A DNA stretch of 64,000 nt from Trachythela sp. YZ-2020 (taxonomy: Eukaryota; Cnidaria; Anthozoa; Malacalcyonacea; Clavulariidae). Positions 35,084-47,078 of this stretch are shown piece by piece (positions within the stretch are counted from its first letter, which is position 1; each line of letters begins with the position of its first letter). A program made the translations under genes and the position numbers. Location of the stretch: NCBI GenBank assembly GCA_016169945.1, contig JADLSH010000034.1, positions 372,001 through 436,000 of the forward strand. The letters run 5' to 3'. The notes under the pieces were generated by a model. It was not told the origin of the DNA. It ran no database searches and saw nothing but the letters and a program-made list of their open reading frames with translations.

Positions 35084-37441
35084 TAAAATTAACAGTGATG
35101 TGTTGTGTTATGTACTTTTTTATGTACTGAAATTGGAAATGCCCGCCGAACCACTTCAAACATACGATACTATTTACGTAGCGTGCGCGGGGAGGAGGGG
35201 TACTGTAATCTATGTTCGGTAAAATTTTGAGCATGAATAGATAAACCAGCTCAACGTTTGACTTTAAATAAATTTTTTTTACCAATTTCATTGCAGTCTG
35301 ACGATTGCAACATCGTAAACAAAACCAGGAATATTCTGGCATTTTATATATTGCACATTATCACATCATGTGAACTCAAGTACCTTAAGATCTTAATCTC
35401 TTCTTTATATAGTCTTATTTGTCAAGATTCGTTTGAGCATCTATAAATATTGTATCTTTATGTACGGTAGTTATCAGTTTTGGCTAGCCTGGGTGCCGGA
35501 GGTTTTCGGATCCGCGTTAATTTCTCGTACTAGACAGGGAGCCGTAGCCAGAAACCCTTTGAAGCCTCCAGACCCAGGGTAGAATTTGCCTGCCGTACCT
35601 AAAAATAAGATAAGCCACAATTATTTTATGAGGGTCACCCCTATTTTGTCGGTAAAATTGAAATGCTTCATGGACGTCACACCAGCGCTTGAAGCAAACA
35701 AATTCCTGCGGTTTACAGCATATGTTATTTGATAAATCTTCTTCCGTGGCGAAAACAAACGGCGCTTTTACTGTTTAAAATACCCGCCATTTTGTCTCGT
35801 TTGTGTTTTAAATAATATACCATCGGCCATATTATTGGGATTCGCGATTAAATGCGTACGAGTAACATTTGCGAGCACGGTACGAGTAACATTTTGAGTG
35901 ATTGAATTTAATGAAAACTAAGACCGTGCAACTTTCCATTGCAGTGGAACTTTCCAATGGAACTTTTCATTGTACGGTCAGTAAAATGGCAATATTTATT
36001 TAATACCACGTGATCATAATCAACCAGTTAAATGACGAGAATCTACTAAGGTGTTATATAATATTGATTCAAATACGTTATAGAAAATAAAAAACATATT
36101 AAATCTCAAAAACTTCATTTCAAAAGCAAGTACCGAATTATAAAAATACTGCTCGAAAAGCAGTTGAAATTTTATATATGAAAATTTCGAAACGTTTTGT
36201 GAACGTCTAAGGTTGAACGTTACAGTAAATCAAAGCTAAAAGAGTACATAATAACATACCCACTTTATATAGTTGGGCAATTGATAAATGATAATTTTAT
36301 AGTTAAATTACAAAATATCAATATTTTTTACAAATTAAAATAAAAGAAATATACAGTGTTGCGTGTTACCATGGTTACAGTGGTCGATTTAGTACTTCAT
36401 GTTAAAATAACTTTTGGGGAGTAAATTGTTTGGTTCAAATGGGCGAGGGGATTCTGCATGCATGTATCTCTAGTGTTTTATTGTTTTGAGATTTCTTAAT
36501 TTACTAAGAATAATCCCTGCGGAAACGTTCACAGTATGTGCAGTGATATTTGATGCTGATGTGAGTGACTTATACACAATTAATTAAAGCGGCACAGTAA
36601 TGAAAAATACCTATGTATAAAATCTTCGCGGCGCATTTTTATATATTTGAGCCAATTTTCAGCTATCAATAAGATTTTTTTGTAAGGTGACAGTGATAAA
36701 TCGTTGTGTCAGCTTTTGTAAGAAGAGAGTTAAGATATTTTATCTGTTGACTGTTGTCAGTCAAACATACGGGCAATTGTCAGTAGTCATTATGGAGATC
36801 AATAATATATAATGCCTTTTCGATAATGCCTTTTCGATAATGCCTTTTCGAAGCATTGGTTCTTCCACTTCAGTTCTAGATATCGACCTTTTTCAAGTAG
36901 GTACAGTAAACTGATTGTTGGTCACACTGTGGCAGAAAACATATTGTATTTGAGCTTAAAGCTCGATAGTGACAATACATTCTTATTAACTATATAAATA
37001 TGGATCATGGTCGAAATATCTCTTTACATAAAGTAATACAAGTAATTACTAATTTCAACCATAAACTGAATAGAAAACGGCATTTGGCCGAGTTGTAGTA
37101 AAATAAGTTAGACTTGTCGGCCCGTCAAGAGCGCGAAAACCTCGTCAGTCATTTAATTCAACTTAGATGAAATTCTATTGACCTTCTGCGTTGCGAAATT
37201 TTATCTGAATATGGGTAGTTAAGGCTCGTCTGATTTCTCTAACACTAAAATTAGGCTTCCAAGCGCAGAGGAGCTGTTCTTGCCAACCGTATTAAAAATA
37301 GGTACACTTATTGTACATGTATATACGCCTGGTGATGCCATATTTGTTGCCATGAAGGAATATATTGGATTCGTATACAGTAATAATTAGCTACAGCCTA
37401 CTGTTTCAGTATTAATAATATACATAAAATATTACTCCACT
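35084..37441. other. Gene-free interior with small repeats
   Basis: A hairpin mini element lies at about 35,485-35,583 (CTAGCCTGGGTGCCGGAGG against CCTCCAGACCCAGGGTAG). TTCCATTG/CAATGGAA palindromes occur at 35,930-35,970. A 14-bp tandem follows separately. No gene. Confidence 0.45.
36811..36851. repeat. 14-bp tandem repeat, three copies
   Basis: AATGCCTTTTCGAT repeated three times head to tail, the last incomplete by one base. Confidence 0.85.
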
Positions 37442-37995
37442 GTGATTGGTTGATTCCAGTGCAATTAATCCCAAACAGCATTGCAAAAATCTGTAAAAGC
37501 AGTGCAAAAATCTGTAACAAACTCATCTGATTGGTCGGAAAAATAATTAAACAAGCCTAAAATCAACCAATCAGCGTAAGAAATTTCTGTTCGCAAATGA
37601 CGGCCAGAGATTGCTCCAGAACAAAACAAATAACTTGAACTTGAACTTGCTTGGTTAAGTGAAACTTTCAAGTCGTTGCTGATTCATGAAAATAAAATAC
37701 GAAGCAGTGAAGATTTTATCAGTGGACGGCTCGACGAAACTGTTAAGTTGAAAGTATAGTTGTCTCGAACATTTTTATATATATTATTAATAAGTATAAT
37801 AGCATCGTTTCTCGTGAAATTTGGATATAACATGCACTCGTGAGTTTTTCAAAGACCTCAAATAGCACTCGTCCGTCGGACTCGTCCTATTTTGAGATGT
37901 TTGAAAAACTCACTGGTGCATGTTATATCCAAATTGCACATATTAGTTATGTGCATACTTCAGGCATACGACGTACACTACATTGAACTTGTAAA

Positions 37996-38115
37996 GTTTT
38001 TAGACCTAGCCAGGAGCAGTTGCCTAAAATTCAACTTAGGCCCTCTGGCTGGAAATGAACCTGCGGCCCTGCGATTCCGGTACAGCGCTCTAACCAACTG
38101 AGCTACAGAGTCCAG
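37996..38115 (-). mobile_element. tRNA-derived SINE
   Basis: On the minus strand the head reads as a tRNA: A box TAGCTCAGTTGGTTAGAGC (complement of 38087-38105) and a B-box-like GGTTCATTTCC (complement of 38051-38061), one change from consensus. A SINE body follows with GCCAGAGGGCCTAAG, then GGCTAGGTCTAAAAAC, shared with 10261-10415. It lacks an acceptor stem and paired anticodon arm, so it is not a functional tRNA gene. Confidence 0.8.
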
Positions 38116-38680
38116 TTGCCGAGCATTAACCGCAAGTTCGGTAGGTGGGAGTGATGGCAGTATATGGTGTATCGGTAAATATCAATTGATATTTCCGTTC
38201 GAGTATTGCATCTACTAACACCTTCTAGTCTAAGAATAGTTTGCTATAGCACTTTCGCCGTTGTTTTCACTTGTCATTATAAAAATGAATGAATTTTCGT
38301 ATAATACCGCAATTTTGACCTTGCACTGAAAGGTTTTTCACTTTCAAATATTCATCATATTCACAGATCAGTGTTTTCACCAACAAACTTTTAATTTTCA
38401 GGTATTTATTTATTTAATATTAGTCGTTTCATTTTGCTTCCGGTTTCAAGCTCAAACTTCTCGTATCCGTAAGGTGTTTTTGAATGAGAAATTGTTCTAA
38501 AGATTGCACTAAAATATTTCAAATATTTTATATCACAAAGCTTCTTACTTTAAAATAGTTCAACATTTGTAAATGCATTTATACAAAACCACGGTGGTTT
38601 GGGTTGGGGTAAGGTTCGCGGTTGGGGTGGGGGTCACTGGTCAGGATGCATTATAGCTCCTTAAGATGAAGTACTTACCA
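38116..38680. other. No gene recognised
   Basis: AT-rich filler, with a GGTTGGGGT-rich stretch at 38,590-38,640. Confidence 0.4.
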
Positions 38681-39200
38681 ATATAGGAGAACTGGATTGC
38701 TGACTCATACGTGGTGGAGACGTGACCATTGAACTATATACAAACTGGAACGCTAACTCAATACACCAAACCCGATAATAGGATGAAGCCAAGCTAGTTT
38801 TTCTGAGTTTTGAGTTGAAATACTTAACGCCGAACATTGGGCTGTATATGAAATTGAAGCTATTAAAAAGTTCTATTTGATATAAAAACTTCAAGACTTT
38901 AGGCAATATGGAAATGCTTAAAAAATACAAAAACAACCGAAATTTTGTAAAATACGGCAAATTTTCCCTCAAAGTTTTAAGTATTTCCCTTTTACCTAAA
39001 GTCTTCAAGTTCTTATATCAAATATAACTTTTTAATAGCTTCAATTTCATATACAGCCCAATGTTCGGCGTTAAGTATTTCAACTCAAAATTCAGAAAAA
39101 CTGAATTAAGCTGGCTTCAATTCCCCCCCCTGCGTTAGCGTTCCAGTCTATTATAGTTCAATGGACGTGACATCTACGAGAAATCCAAGATGGCTGCTCA
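38681..39200. mobile_element. Foldback element related to the one at 632-2688
   Basis: Inner arms at about 38,770-38,900 and 38,998-39,125 are inverted copies (CCGAACATTGGGCTGTATAT and its complement are the clearest block). Outside these, GATTGCTGACTCATACG and AATCCAAGATGGC match the arm of the 632-2688 foldback element. Confidence 0.6.
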
Positions 39201-39644
39201 AACGGGCAAAAACTTATGTAGTCAACACACTGATCTGCATGTTTGGATATAGCATAGATAAGGCGTCTTATAATATATTCGCGACAAAAAGTGAAGCCTG
39301 AAGTAAATTTCCGTCACCCGACTCAGACGTCCCACATTACTATAGATTTGTATTACAAAGTCATAGTTTTCGCGTTTTTTGCCTTTTACGCGTTTCTGAT
39401 CGGGCTAGAAGCACTTGCTAAAACTGCCCTTTTTGAGCAGGGCTTCGACTTCACTCTGTCGAAAATATTTGTGGTGTTTTGTACACATTTCTGTTTATAT
39501 TGTTTTCTTGGCGGAATTTGTTGTTTTCAATTGAACTTTTTGTTATGGTTACTTTTATAAGTATTAAAAAACAAATCACAGCAAATTCTCAAAAGGTATG
39601 ATGCATATATGCTGCATGTCGGCCAAGCCGAGAGCCGTGCCCGT

Positions 39645-40314
39645 ATATTTCTGAGGTTGTACGGAAGGTGTCTACTGGACTATATTTCCTTAAACAACTA
39701 AAACGTGCAGGCTATGTAATCCGCGAGCTACGACTATTCTATTTGACCTGCATCCGTCCTCTGACAGAATATTACTGCCCAGTGTTCCATAATTCCCTAT
39801 ACCTACGTACTTATCTGACGATCTCGAGAAACTGCAGAAACGAGCACTTCGTATCATCTTTCCTCATTTGTCCTACCAGAATGCGCTGCAGGAAGCTGAC
39901 CTTCATACATTATATAATAGAAGAGAAATTCTCACCAAAGGCCTTTTCAATAAAATTACGCAAGATCCATCGCATAAGCTACATGCACTACTACCAGAGA
40001 AAAATCAGACTATCGTAAACTTGAGGAAGAAACGGATGTTTCAAGACTCAGTTTGTAAAACAGACAGATTTCGGAAGAGCTTTTTACCAACAAATGCTAA
40101 TAACAAATATTTGGATAATTAATACTTTTCTTAATATATTTATAGTATATATATAGTAAATTTCTTATTTATAATGTAAAATAGTTATATATAGTACATT
40201 TCCTAATTTATTTGATTAATTGTCACATAGTTCGAATATAATTCAGCTGATTTGTAAGAGGCAGCAAATTTTTGAACTTAATAAAAATCTATTTATCTAT
40301 CTATCTATCTATCT
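39645..40314 (+). mobile_element. 5'-truncated CR1-like retrotransposon, 3' part
   Basis: The frames encode the C-terminal domain of ORF2: GLYFLKQLKRAGYVIRELRL, FYLTCIRPLTEY and CPVFHNSL, then the KRMFQDSVCKTDRFRKS end. The coding frame shifts once near 39,830. It ends with an A/T-rich 3' UTR and a (CTAT)n tail to 40,314. It is a close inverted relative of the 3' end of the copy at 41427-46110. Confidence 0.85.
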
Positions 40315-41029
40315 AGCTTGACATTTTCATATTTATACTATTTTTTCGTTTTTCACATAAAATTTAAGCTGGATTTAAATTTTGACATCGTCTAGGGAGA
40401 AACTGACTAAGTTTAATATAATCCAAGCATATCTTGGGGGGACTGTTTTTGCTTTTAAAGATTTTTCCCGCCTTTTTATAAACAAAAATTTAAATAACTC
40501 TTTGGACCATGGTCAAATATCGTAAAAAGCTGCCCGCTCACGCGGCCAATCAGATTGCAGAAAATAAAAAAATATCAATAGCTGTACACAAATAAAAAAT
40601 ATAATAAATTATTCCATAGTCGCACAATATGTCTACAATATGTCCCAGTAGATAAAGTCAGGTACCAACTATTATCCATCCTGTAGTCGTATTTTAATTT
40701 CTGAGCAAACTCAGAATGAATATTTCCTTAAAATGATTTGCTGTTGCCAAGGTTTGGTCTAATTAGGGAGATTTAAATGTAGCCAATGGGCGTACGATTT
40801 TGCATTCGGAATAACATCCGCGATACAAATTTATTCCCCATTTGAAATTAAGGATACTGCTCTACTTAAAATTATGAGTTTCTTAATGTAAAATAGGGTT
40901 TAAAAATGAAAAATACAGCCCAGCAAATGACTTTTTAATCACACATATTAAAAAACACCTATTTATTAGCTAACATTTCGTTGTTTGCAACACTAACAAA
41001 AATTTTACTTGTTGATAGGTGTGGGCTCT
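40315..41029. other. No gene recognised
   Basis: AT-rich spacer between two oppositely oriented CR1-like copies. Confidence 0.4.
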
Positions 41030-41389
41030 TTATTCATTTTTAAAATAAGATTTCCGCCTATACTGTTTCGATAAAATAGGATTGTTTGAGAAAATTACAC
41101 CTACACTGAAATGAAATGGGAAATGGTGTATAAGCCACATTTTTAAAACAACCAAAAGACATATTAGAGCAATAAAACCTATTTGTAATTGGCCTAATGT
41201 TTCTTGCCGTGCATATATCCCAATATTTCCTTTCTTCCAAGTAGAAGTCTTTTCGATTATCTTTTCTTCAAACTTCATTTTCTCGTATTTTTCTAATGTC
41301 CAGGGCTTTCCACTCCTGACAATCTGCCATATTTTTTGATCGGTGGGAGTTCCACCCATGACCGAAAGCCACGCCCCGCGATCGATCAT
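41030..41389 (-). CDS. Small membrane protein, unknown; possible host exon or retrocopy
   Basis: A frame of up to 119 residues; a start at the internal Met of MGGTPTDQKIWQIV looks more natural. It is followed by GKPWTLEKYEKMKFEEKI, a basic segment, then a single predicted membrane helix LGQLQIGFIALICLLVVLKM. AATAAA follows the stop by a few bases. The size and layout recall small mitochondrial inner-membrane subunits, but I cannot name a family. Confidence 0.3.
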   Translation of the reverse strand: MIDRGAWLSVMGGTPTDQKIWQIVRSGKPWTLEKYEKMKFEEKIIEKTSTWKKGNIGIYARQETLGQLQIGFIALICLLVVLKMWLIHHFPFHFSVGVIFSNNPILSKQYRRKSYFKNE

Positions 41390-41426
41390 TGATGGACTTT
41401 TCTCACCGCTAGCTTTCCTTTACCCG

Positions 41427-44400
41427 GTAGATAGATAGATAGATAGATTTTTATTAAGTTCAAAAATTTTTATTAAGTTCGAATTATATTCGAACTACAT
41501 GACAATTAATCAAGTAAATTAGGAAATGTACTATATATACCAAGTTGGATTCGAAATATTTCTATTTTACATTATAAATAAGAAATTTACTATATACTCT
41601 AAATATATTAAGAAAAGTATTAATTATCCGAATATTTGTTATTAACATTTGTTGGTAAAAAGCTCTTCCTAAATCTGTCTGTTTTACAAACTGAGTCTTT
41701 AAACATCCGTTTCTTCCTCAAGTTTACGTTAGTCTGATTTTTCTCTGGCAGTAGTGCATGTAGCTTATGCGATGGATCTTGTGTAATTTTATTGAAAAGG
41801 TCTTTGGTGAGAATTTCTCTTCTATTATATAATGTATCAAGGTCAGCTTCCCACAGCGCATTCTGGTGGGACAAATGAGGAAAGATGATACGAAGTGCTC
41901 GTTTCTGCAGCTTCTCGAGATCGTCATATAAGTACGTAGGTGGGGAATTATGGAACACTGGGCAGGAATATTCTGTAAGAGTACGGATGCAGGTCAAATA
42001 GAATAGTCGTAGCTCGCGGAATACAAGGCCTGCACGTTTTAGTTGTTTAAGGAAATATAGTCTAGTAGACACCTTCCGTACAACCTCAGAAATATGTGTT
42101 TTCCACTTAAGGTCATTGTTTATGTTAAGACCTAAGATTTTGGCTGATGTGACAAGTTCGATTGATTTGTCACTAATGACTACAGGGTCAAAGGATGGTT
42201 CGGTTTTCCAAAGGAGATACGCATTTATTTACACTTTTCATCGTTTAACACAAAGTTATTAGCTAGGGACTGCCTTGTAAAGTCGTCCACATTAGCCTTG
42301 CATGCCACTTGCTTGATGCTTACAAACGGTTTCTGATAACGTTGTATCGTCTACAAATTTCCACAGATCTACACCTGCCACGTCGAGATCATTAATCATG
42401 ACTGTGAAAAGCCAAGGCCCTAGTTTGGTTCCCTGAGGCACTCCAGCCGGGATGATTCCCCACTCTGAGTAACATTCGTTGCTTAGCTTTACTCTTTGTT
42501 TGCGGTCTTGTAGAAAATCGGTAATCCAGCACATGGTCATGGGGGGAAGACCAAGTTTGGAGAGTTTTCTTATCAAGATATTATGATCGATGAGATCGAA
42601 CGCTTTTTTAAAATCAAAAACAACGACTCTAAGAGTAGACCCAGTTCCATCGGTTTCTTTATTCCACTCATGGAGCATACTTATTAAAGCTTGTGTTGTG
42701 GATGATTTAGGTTTGTTTATTACAAATTGTTTATTATCGATCTCTTTTAGAACTGCAGGTTTGATAAACTCTTCAACCACAAAATTTTCCCCAATTTTTG
42801 ACAAGATAGGTGTTAATGAGATTCGTCGGAGATGTTTGTTGACATCACATATTGTTTTTTTCCCTGGGACCGGGATAATATCTGCTTCTTTCCACTGTTT
42901 CGGTAAACGGCCTTCACGGTAAGAACAGTTTAAGATACGGGATCAGTTAACAGGTCAGCATTCTCTTTTAATATAGCCAGATCGGGATCCCATCTGAACC
43001 ATGAGCTTTCGTTGGATTCAACGATGAGAGTTTTTGGTAGACGGCATCAGAGGTGACAGAAAAGGGGCTATCAGTCAAATTGTACTTACTAAGGGCGTCA
43101 TGTGGCAATGGTTGAAAACTGTTCATAGGGGCAAGGAAAGCTGTATTGATAGTATTAGCAACGACTTGATTTGATGCGTTTGAAAATTCCACTATGTGTT
43201 TCAGCGATTTGGTTATGTCCGTGAGTGTCGCACAACGACGTCATCCCACCTAATTTTTTGACCTCTTTCCACCAAAGTGAGTGTTTGCACTCTTTTAAAT
43301 GCTTAACCTTAGCTTGATAGTATTTCGATCGACATATCTTACGTTCTCGATTTATTCTGTTCCTTAATCGTCGAAACTCGGTCTCATTTCCTTGGTCAAG
43401 GGCTTTTTGACGACCTTTAATTAATTGTTTTAGAGTGAGACTCATCCATGGTGGTTCGTTGAGATAGACTGTCTTAGTTCTGAGAGGAATAATGCTTTCT
43501 AAACCATTCTGGACTATTTTTTCGAGCAAGGAGACCTTTTCTTCACATGAAGTCGCACTGTTCAGAATGGCTGGAACGTTGACTAGCTCAAGGTACGATC
43601 GCAAAGCTACTCGTTTACTAGGGCGCAGGTCTCTTAAGGAGCTCTGATTTTGCTTTGGGATGCAACTCGACAGAAAAGTGATCAGACAGACCAAAAGGAC
43701 GGCGTTTGATTGGATTCTCATAAATGTCTTTTAAGTTAGTAAGAACAAGGTCTAAGGTATTAGGCCCTCTTGCTGGAAAGTTCACAATTTGTTTTAAATT
43801 ATAACTCCTTTTTAGCCTTGCAATCTTAAGTTTATTGAAATCTCCGAGAAGAATGATTCCACAGTTAGTATAACGGCATCGTTAGAGTTTGGTGGATGGT
43901 ACACTGTTCCTAAAATTATGCTATTTACCCCTCTCGGAAGCCTTTTGGACGGAGTTTAATCCACAGTACTTCTATAGTAGGTTTAGTTAAATCGTCGAGA
44001 ACAACAAAGGGAATTTAATTTTTGACGAATGCGCAGACTAAATTAAAACCATCTATTGTTACCACAGAGTCTTGAATGTGGCTCTGAAGCCAAGTTTCAG
44101 TTAAACAGATTAAGTCTAGGTTTGCATTATGGGCACAGTGGCGAACTTCATCGATTTTCGGTGCAAGAGACATTACATTGGATAAAATCAGAGATGGTAG
44201 AAAAGCTTTATCTCTGGGAGGTAGTTTTGAAAACTGGTTTGGTTTGGTAATTGAGGCATTGTGTATAGGGATTGAAATTAATTGGCGATTTTTGATCACG
44301 TCTGCTGGGAGTAGGTTGATTCGATTCCTGGAGGCATGGACTACGTTGGGTAATACGAACCTGTATGTCTTGCGGAGGGGGTGAAATTAAGGACTTAGAG

Positions 44401-46110
44401 ACTGTGCTGCTTCGTGGGGAGGATGATAAAAACGTTTTGTTAGGGGTAACGAAGCATGGTTTAGAAATTTAACATCGATTTGATTTTTTTTTATTTGATT
44501 GATTGACTTTAATAATCGTAATTTGCAGTTACAATAAAAACAACTGAATTGTATACGATGTACAATAAAAAAAAGGGACCTAATAATATATACATAATAG
44601 GTAAAAATTAGATTAGAATGTGGTTATCTTACAATTACAAAAATTTAAACTATTGTTGAAGACTGTTAGCGATTATGAATGAGTTCTTATACCGATCAGT
44701 TCGAATTCGAGGTATAGAGAATTTACTACATCGTCTTAGGGAATATGAACAGACTTTTTCCTGAGGGACTAATGAGTGTAATTTATGATCTTGATCTTGG
44801 GCTTCTTCAAAGAGTTTGAGGCAAGCAGCTGATCTACGATCAGACAATGAATCTAACATCGAGATTTTGATAGCGTTATCGTAAGAGAGGTCCGGATATA
44901 CTCTTCTCAGGAAACGTTTTTGTACCCTCTCAATCTCTTGGTTTAGATATTTTGGCAACGAGTTATGAAACACAGGCGACGCGTATTCCAAGATCGACCG
45001 GATACATGCACAATAAATCAGTATAATATCTTCAGTATAATATCTTCACTCGGCGAATCACATCTACCCAATCTAGCCAATCTTTCTGTTGGCATCGGGA
45101 TGCATATCGTGGAGGTGGACCATTTTGGAAACGCTTTAGAAGGGGACGTTGCTGCTGTTGGATTTGAGACTGGTAAGGAGGGGCATTCCGAGGGCGCCGC
45201 CGAAAATGGATGTGACCTGATTGTGTTGGTGATCGGTGGGACCTATTTGATTCGGGAAATTTTGGTTGGCTTTTGTTTTCCGAGTATTAGATATAGAGGC
45301 ATTCGACCTTTTAGGTGGTTTTGATATTTCAATCAATGGTAATTTGTTTATCCACTCTGGTGGCTGTGTTGTGAGTGTACAATGCTGGTGGGCCTCAGCA
45401 AATCCAATTAAATTATTATCGTTATCATTGGTCTTGCTCGGGTTTGGTTTCTCATTGTTACGCGCTGATAGTAGCAAATCGGTTTTTGTGCTTGGCTTTA
45501 TACGGGTATATTTTGTATTATCGCTTACCGGATTATTTGTATTATCGCTTTCTGGTTCATTCACGTTAAGACGGCCGTAATTGATTTGTTCGCGATCGTT
45601 GGACTGGTTTGGACTTGGAGAAACTCCGCATTATTTTGATTTCAAAAGTTTGTCTGAAAATATGTGCATAATTGTTGCTCTTAAGGATTCATTACTCGCT
45701 TCAGTTGCCTTAACTGTATTCTCAAGGAAGAAAATAGTGTTATTCAAATCGTTTATCTCCTGATTTCTTCCTCGGACTAAAATAGCCAAATCGACTTCAA
45801 GTTGCTTACATTTTTCCCTTTCGTTATAAAGATTTTTTTAAGGTGAACTATTTCGTCTTCCTCTCGTACGTTAATAGCTGTAAATATTTTCGACTCTATA
45901 TTTTTATTCAGAATGACCATATCGAGTTTAACCTCTTCAAGTTCGGCAGCCAACACGCTACACTGGCAACCGCAATCAGGTTTACATAATAATTCACACA
46001 AAGATGGGTTTGATCTATCGTTATTAGACTTATTATGTTCCGTAGCTTGAGTATCATTCTCGAGTATTCCTACGCGCTCAGCACGTGACTCGGAGGAAAA
46101 GCATCAATAT
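41427..46110 (-). mobile_element. Near full-length, degenerate CR1-like retrotransposon
   Basis: Reading leftward: ORF1-like frames (a coiled-coil piece at 46001-45777, then a PPEWINKLPLIEI piece near 45,300), endonuclease start at 44299-44015 (LSNVMSLAPKIDEV, then LDLICLTETWLQSH), linker at 43721-43155, and reverse transcriptase at 42804-42292 (FDFKKAFDLIDHNIL, AGVPQGTKLGPWLF, FVDDTT). The C-terminal domain lies at 42072-41620 and a (CTAT)n-type 3' tail at 41,427-41,446. Several frameshifts and stops. Interrupted at about 44484-45020 by another CR1 fragment. Confidence 0.85.
44484..45020 (-). mobile_element. 3' fragment of a second CR1-like element, nested
   Basis: The frame 44991-44650 encodes EYASPVFHNSLPKYLNQEIE, KRFLRRVYPDLSYDN and the RTDRYKNSFI end, a C-terminal ORF2 domain diverged from the surrounding copy. 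The 3' end is ATTTGATTGATTGACTTTAA-like. A TATAATATCTTCA repeat adjoins the inner boundary near 45,025-45,050. Confidence 0.7.
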
Positions 46111-46305
46111 TTCTCAATTGTTTGTTTAAACAACCAAACTATTAGCGGGATAGATAGAGAGTAAAAGCAAAATATTGTGAAAGTTATAAAACACGTCACT
46201 TAGGATATGTAATCGCATACTTGTATCCTTCACTGAGCAAACAAAAAATTAAATCTATATTTGTTAAATCGTATATAAACATACTTGAATTTATTTCTTT
46301 TTAAG

Positions 46306-46451
46306 CAATGAAAGGATGTGAAAAAGGAAAGACTCCCCGAATTATTGTTCAAGCTGGTGCGTACTATATGCCATTGTCTGGTCAACGTGAAATTGAACTT
46401 ACGAAAGCTGTGGGCGACGACGCCGCCAAAAAAGGTTATGAGGTTTTGAAA
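46306..46451 (+). CDS. Exon of an unknown conserved-looking host gene
   Basis: After TTTCTTTTTAAG the exon encodes GKTPRIIVQAGAYYMPLSGQ and then REIELTKAVGDDAAKKGYEV, ending in phase 0 at a GTATGTG donor. It starts in phase 1, matching the exon at 31883. The composition (Ile/Val strand, Gly-Ala-Tyr-Tyr turn, amphipathic helix) looks like a real folded domain, but I do not recognise the family. Confidence 0.45.
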
Positions 46452-46687
46452 GTATGTGTCCATGCAGGACTTAGTACAATTGTACATTATATACGAGTTC
46501 TAACCTTAACTATAGAACTAATTACTATGCCGTGAGTGAGGTCACCTGTCGCTGGCAACAAGAACTGGAGAATTTATTATATTTTTGCCATTTTACCAGT
46601 CTATATTCTAGAATATTTTAGCTAATTGTTTTACCAGCGTACACTCTGGGCTGTCTACCGTCTATTTAACGAATAGATAACATTTAG

Positions 46688-46815
46688 CCGTTGTCTGTTC
46701 AATTATAGATACACAGTATGACGTCGAATAGGGTAAGAACAAAAAAGTGGCGTCTGATGTTCTTACCACGTTATGACGTCTTCTGTGTATCTATAATTGC
46801 ATGAACAGACAACGG
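46688..46815. repeat. 128-bp hairpin mini element
   Basis: CCGTTGTCTGTTCAATTATA at the left and its near-complement to 46,815 form arms of about 55 bp that continue through GATACACAG and GACGTC. The loop carries GTAAGAAC/GTTCTTAC. Confidence 0.7.
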
Positions 46816-47078
46816 CCAGATGTATTTGTTTTACATAACATAAAGCAAAAGAAAGCAAACTAAACAGGTAAATAGTTTTTCTCTTATTCCCCAAACCTTT
46901 GGGAAATCGAAAAAGTCGAATTTTATCAAATATCACGCGTACATGATCTACACAAATATATCAACAAACTGGCTAATTTAATCACGCACTGATTTACGAT
47001 TTGCTGGCCAAATCGACAAGGCCTGGCCGGTAAGCCGCGACTATAAAATTTGAAAAACCTTTTTTTCCTTGTGACTGT

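Larger units (their letters stand above)
32089..37939. mobile_element. 5.9-kb unit with ~500-580-bp inverted arms
   Basis: 32089-32670 and 37442-37939 are inverted copies: GTGCAATTTGGATATA outside, GAAACTTTCAAGTCGTTGCT and CCGTCC in the middle, GATTGGTTGATT inside. Each arm also contains a hairpin of its own (about 32096-32219 and 37811-37934) built on GAGTTTTTCAAAGACxTC. No transposase is visible in the 4.8-kb interior, and no TSD is clear. Either a large foldback element or two copies of one hairpin repeat in opposite orientation. Confidence 0.6.

Noticed and set aside
38028..38113. tRNA gene on the minus strand
   Set aside because: A and B box are present, but no acceptor stem or proper anticodon arm can be paired, and the sequence continues into a SINE body shared with 10,261-10,415.
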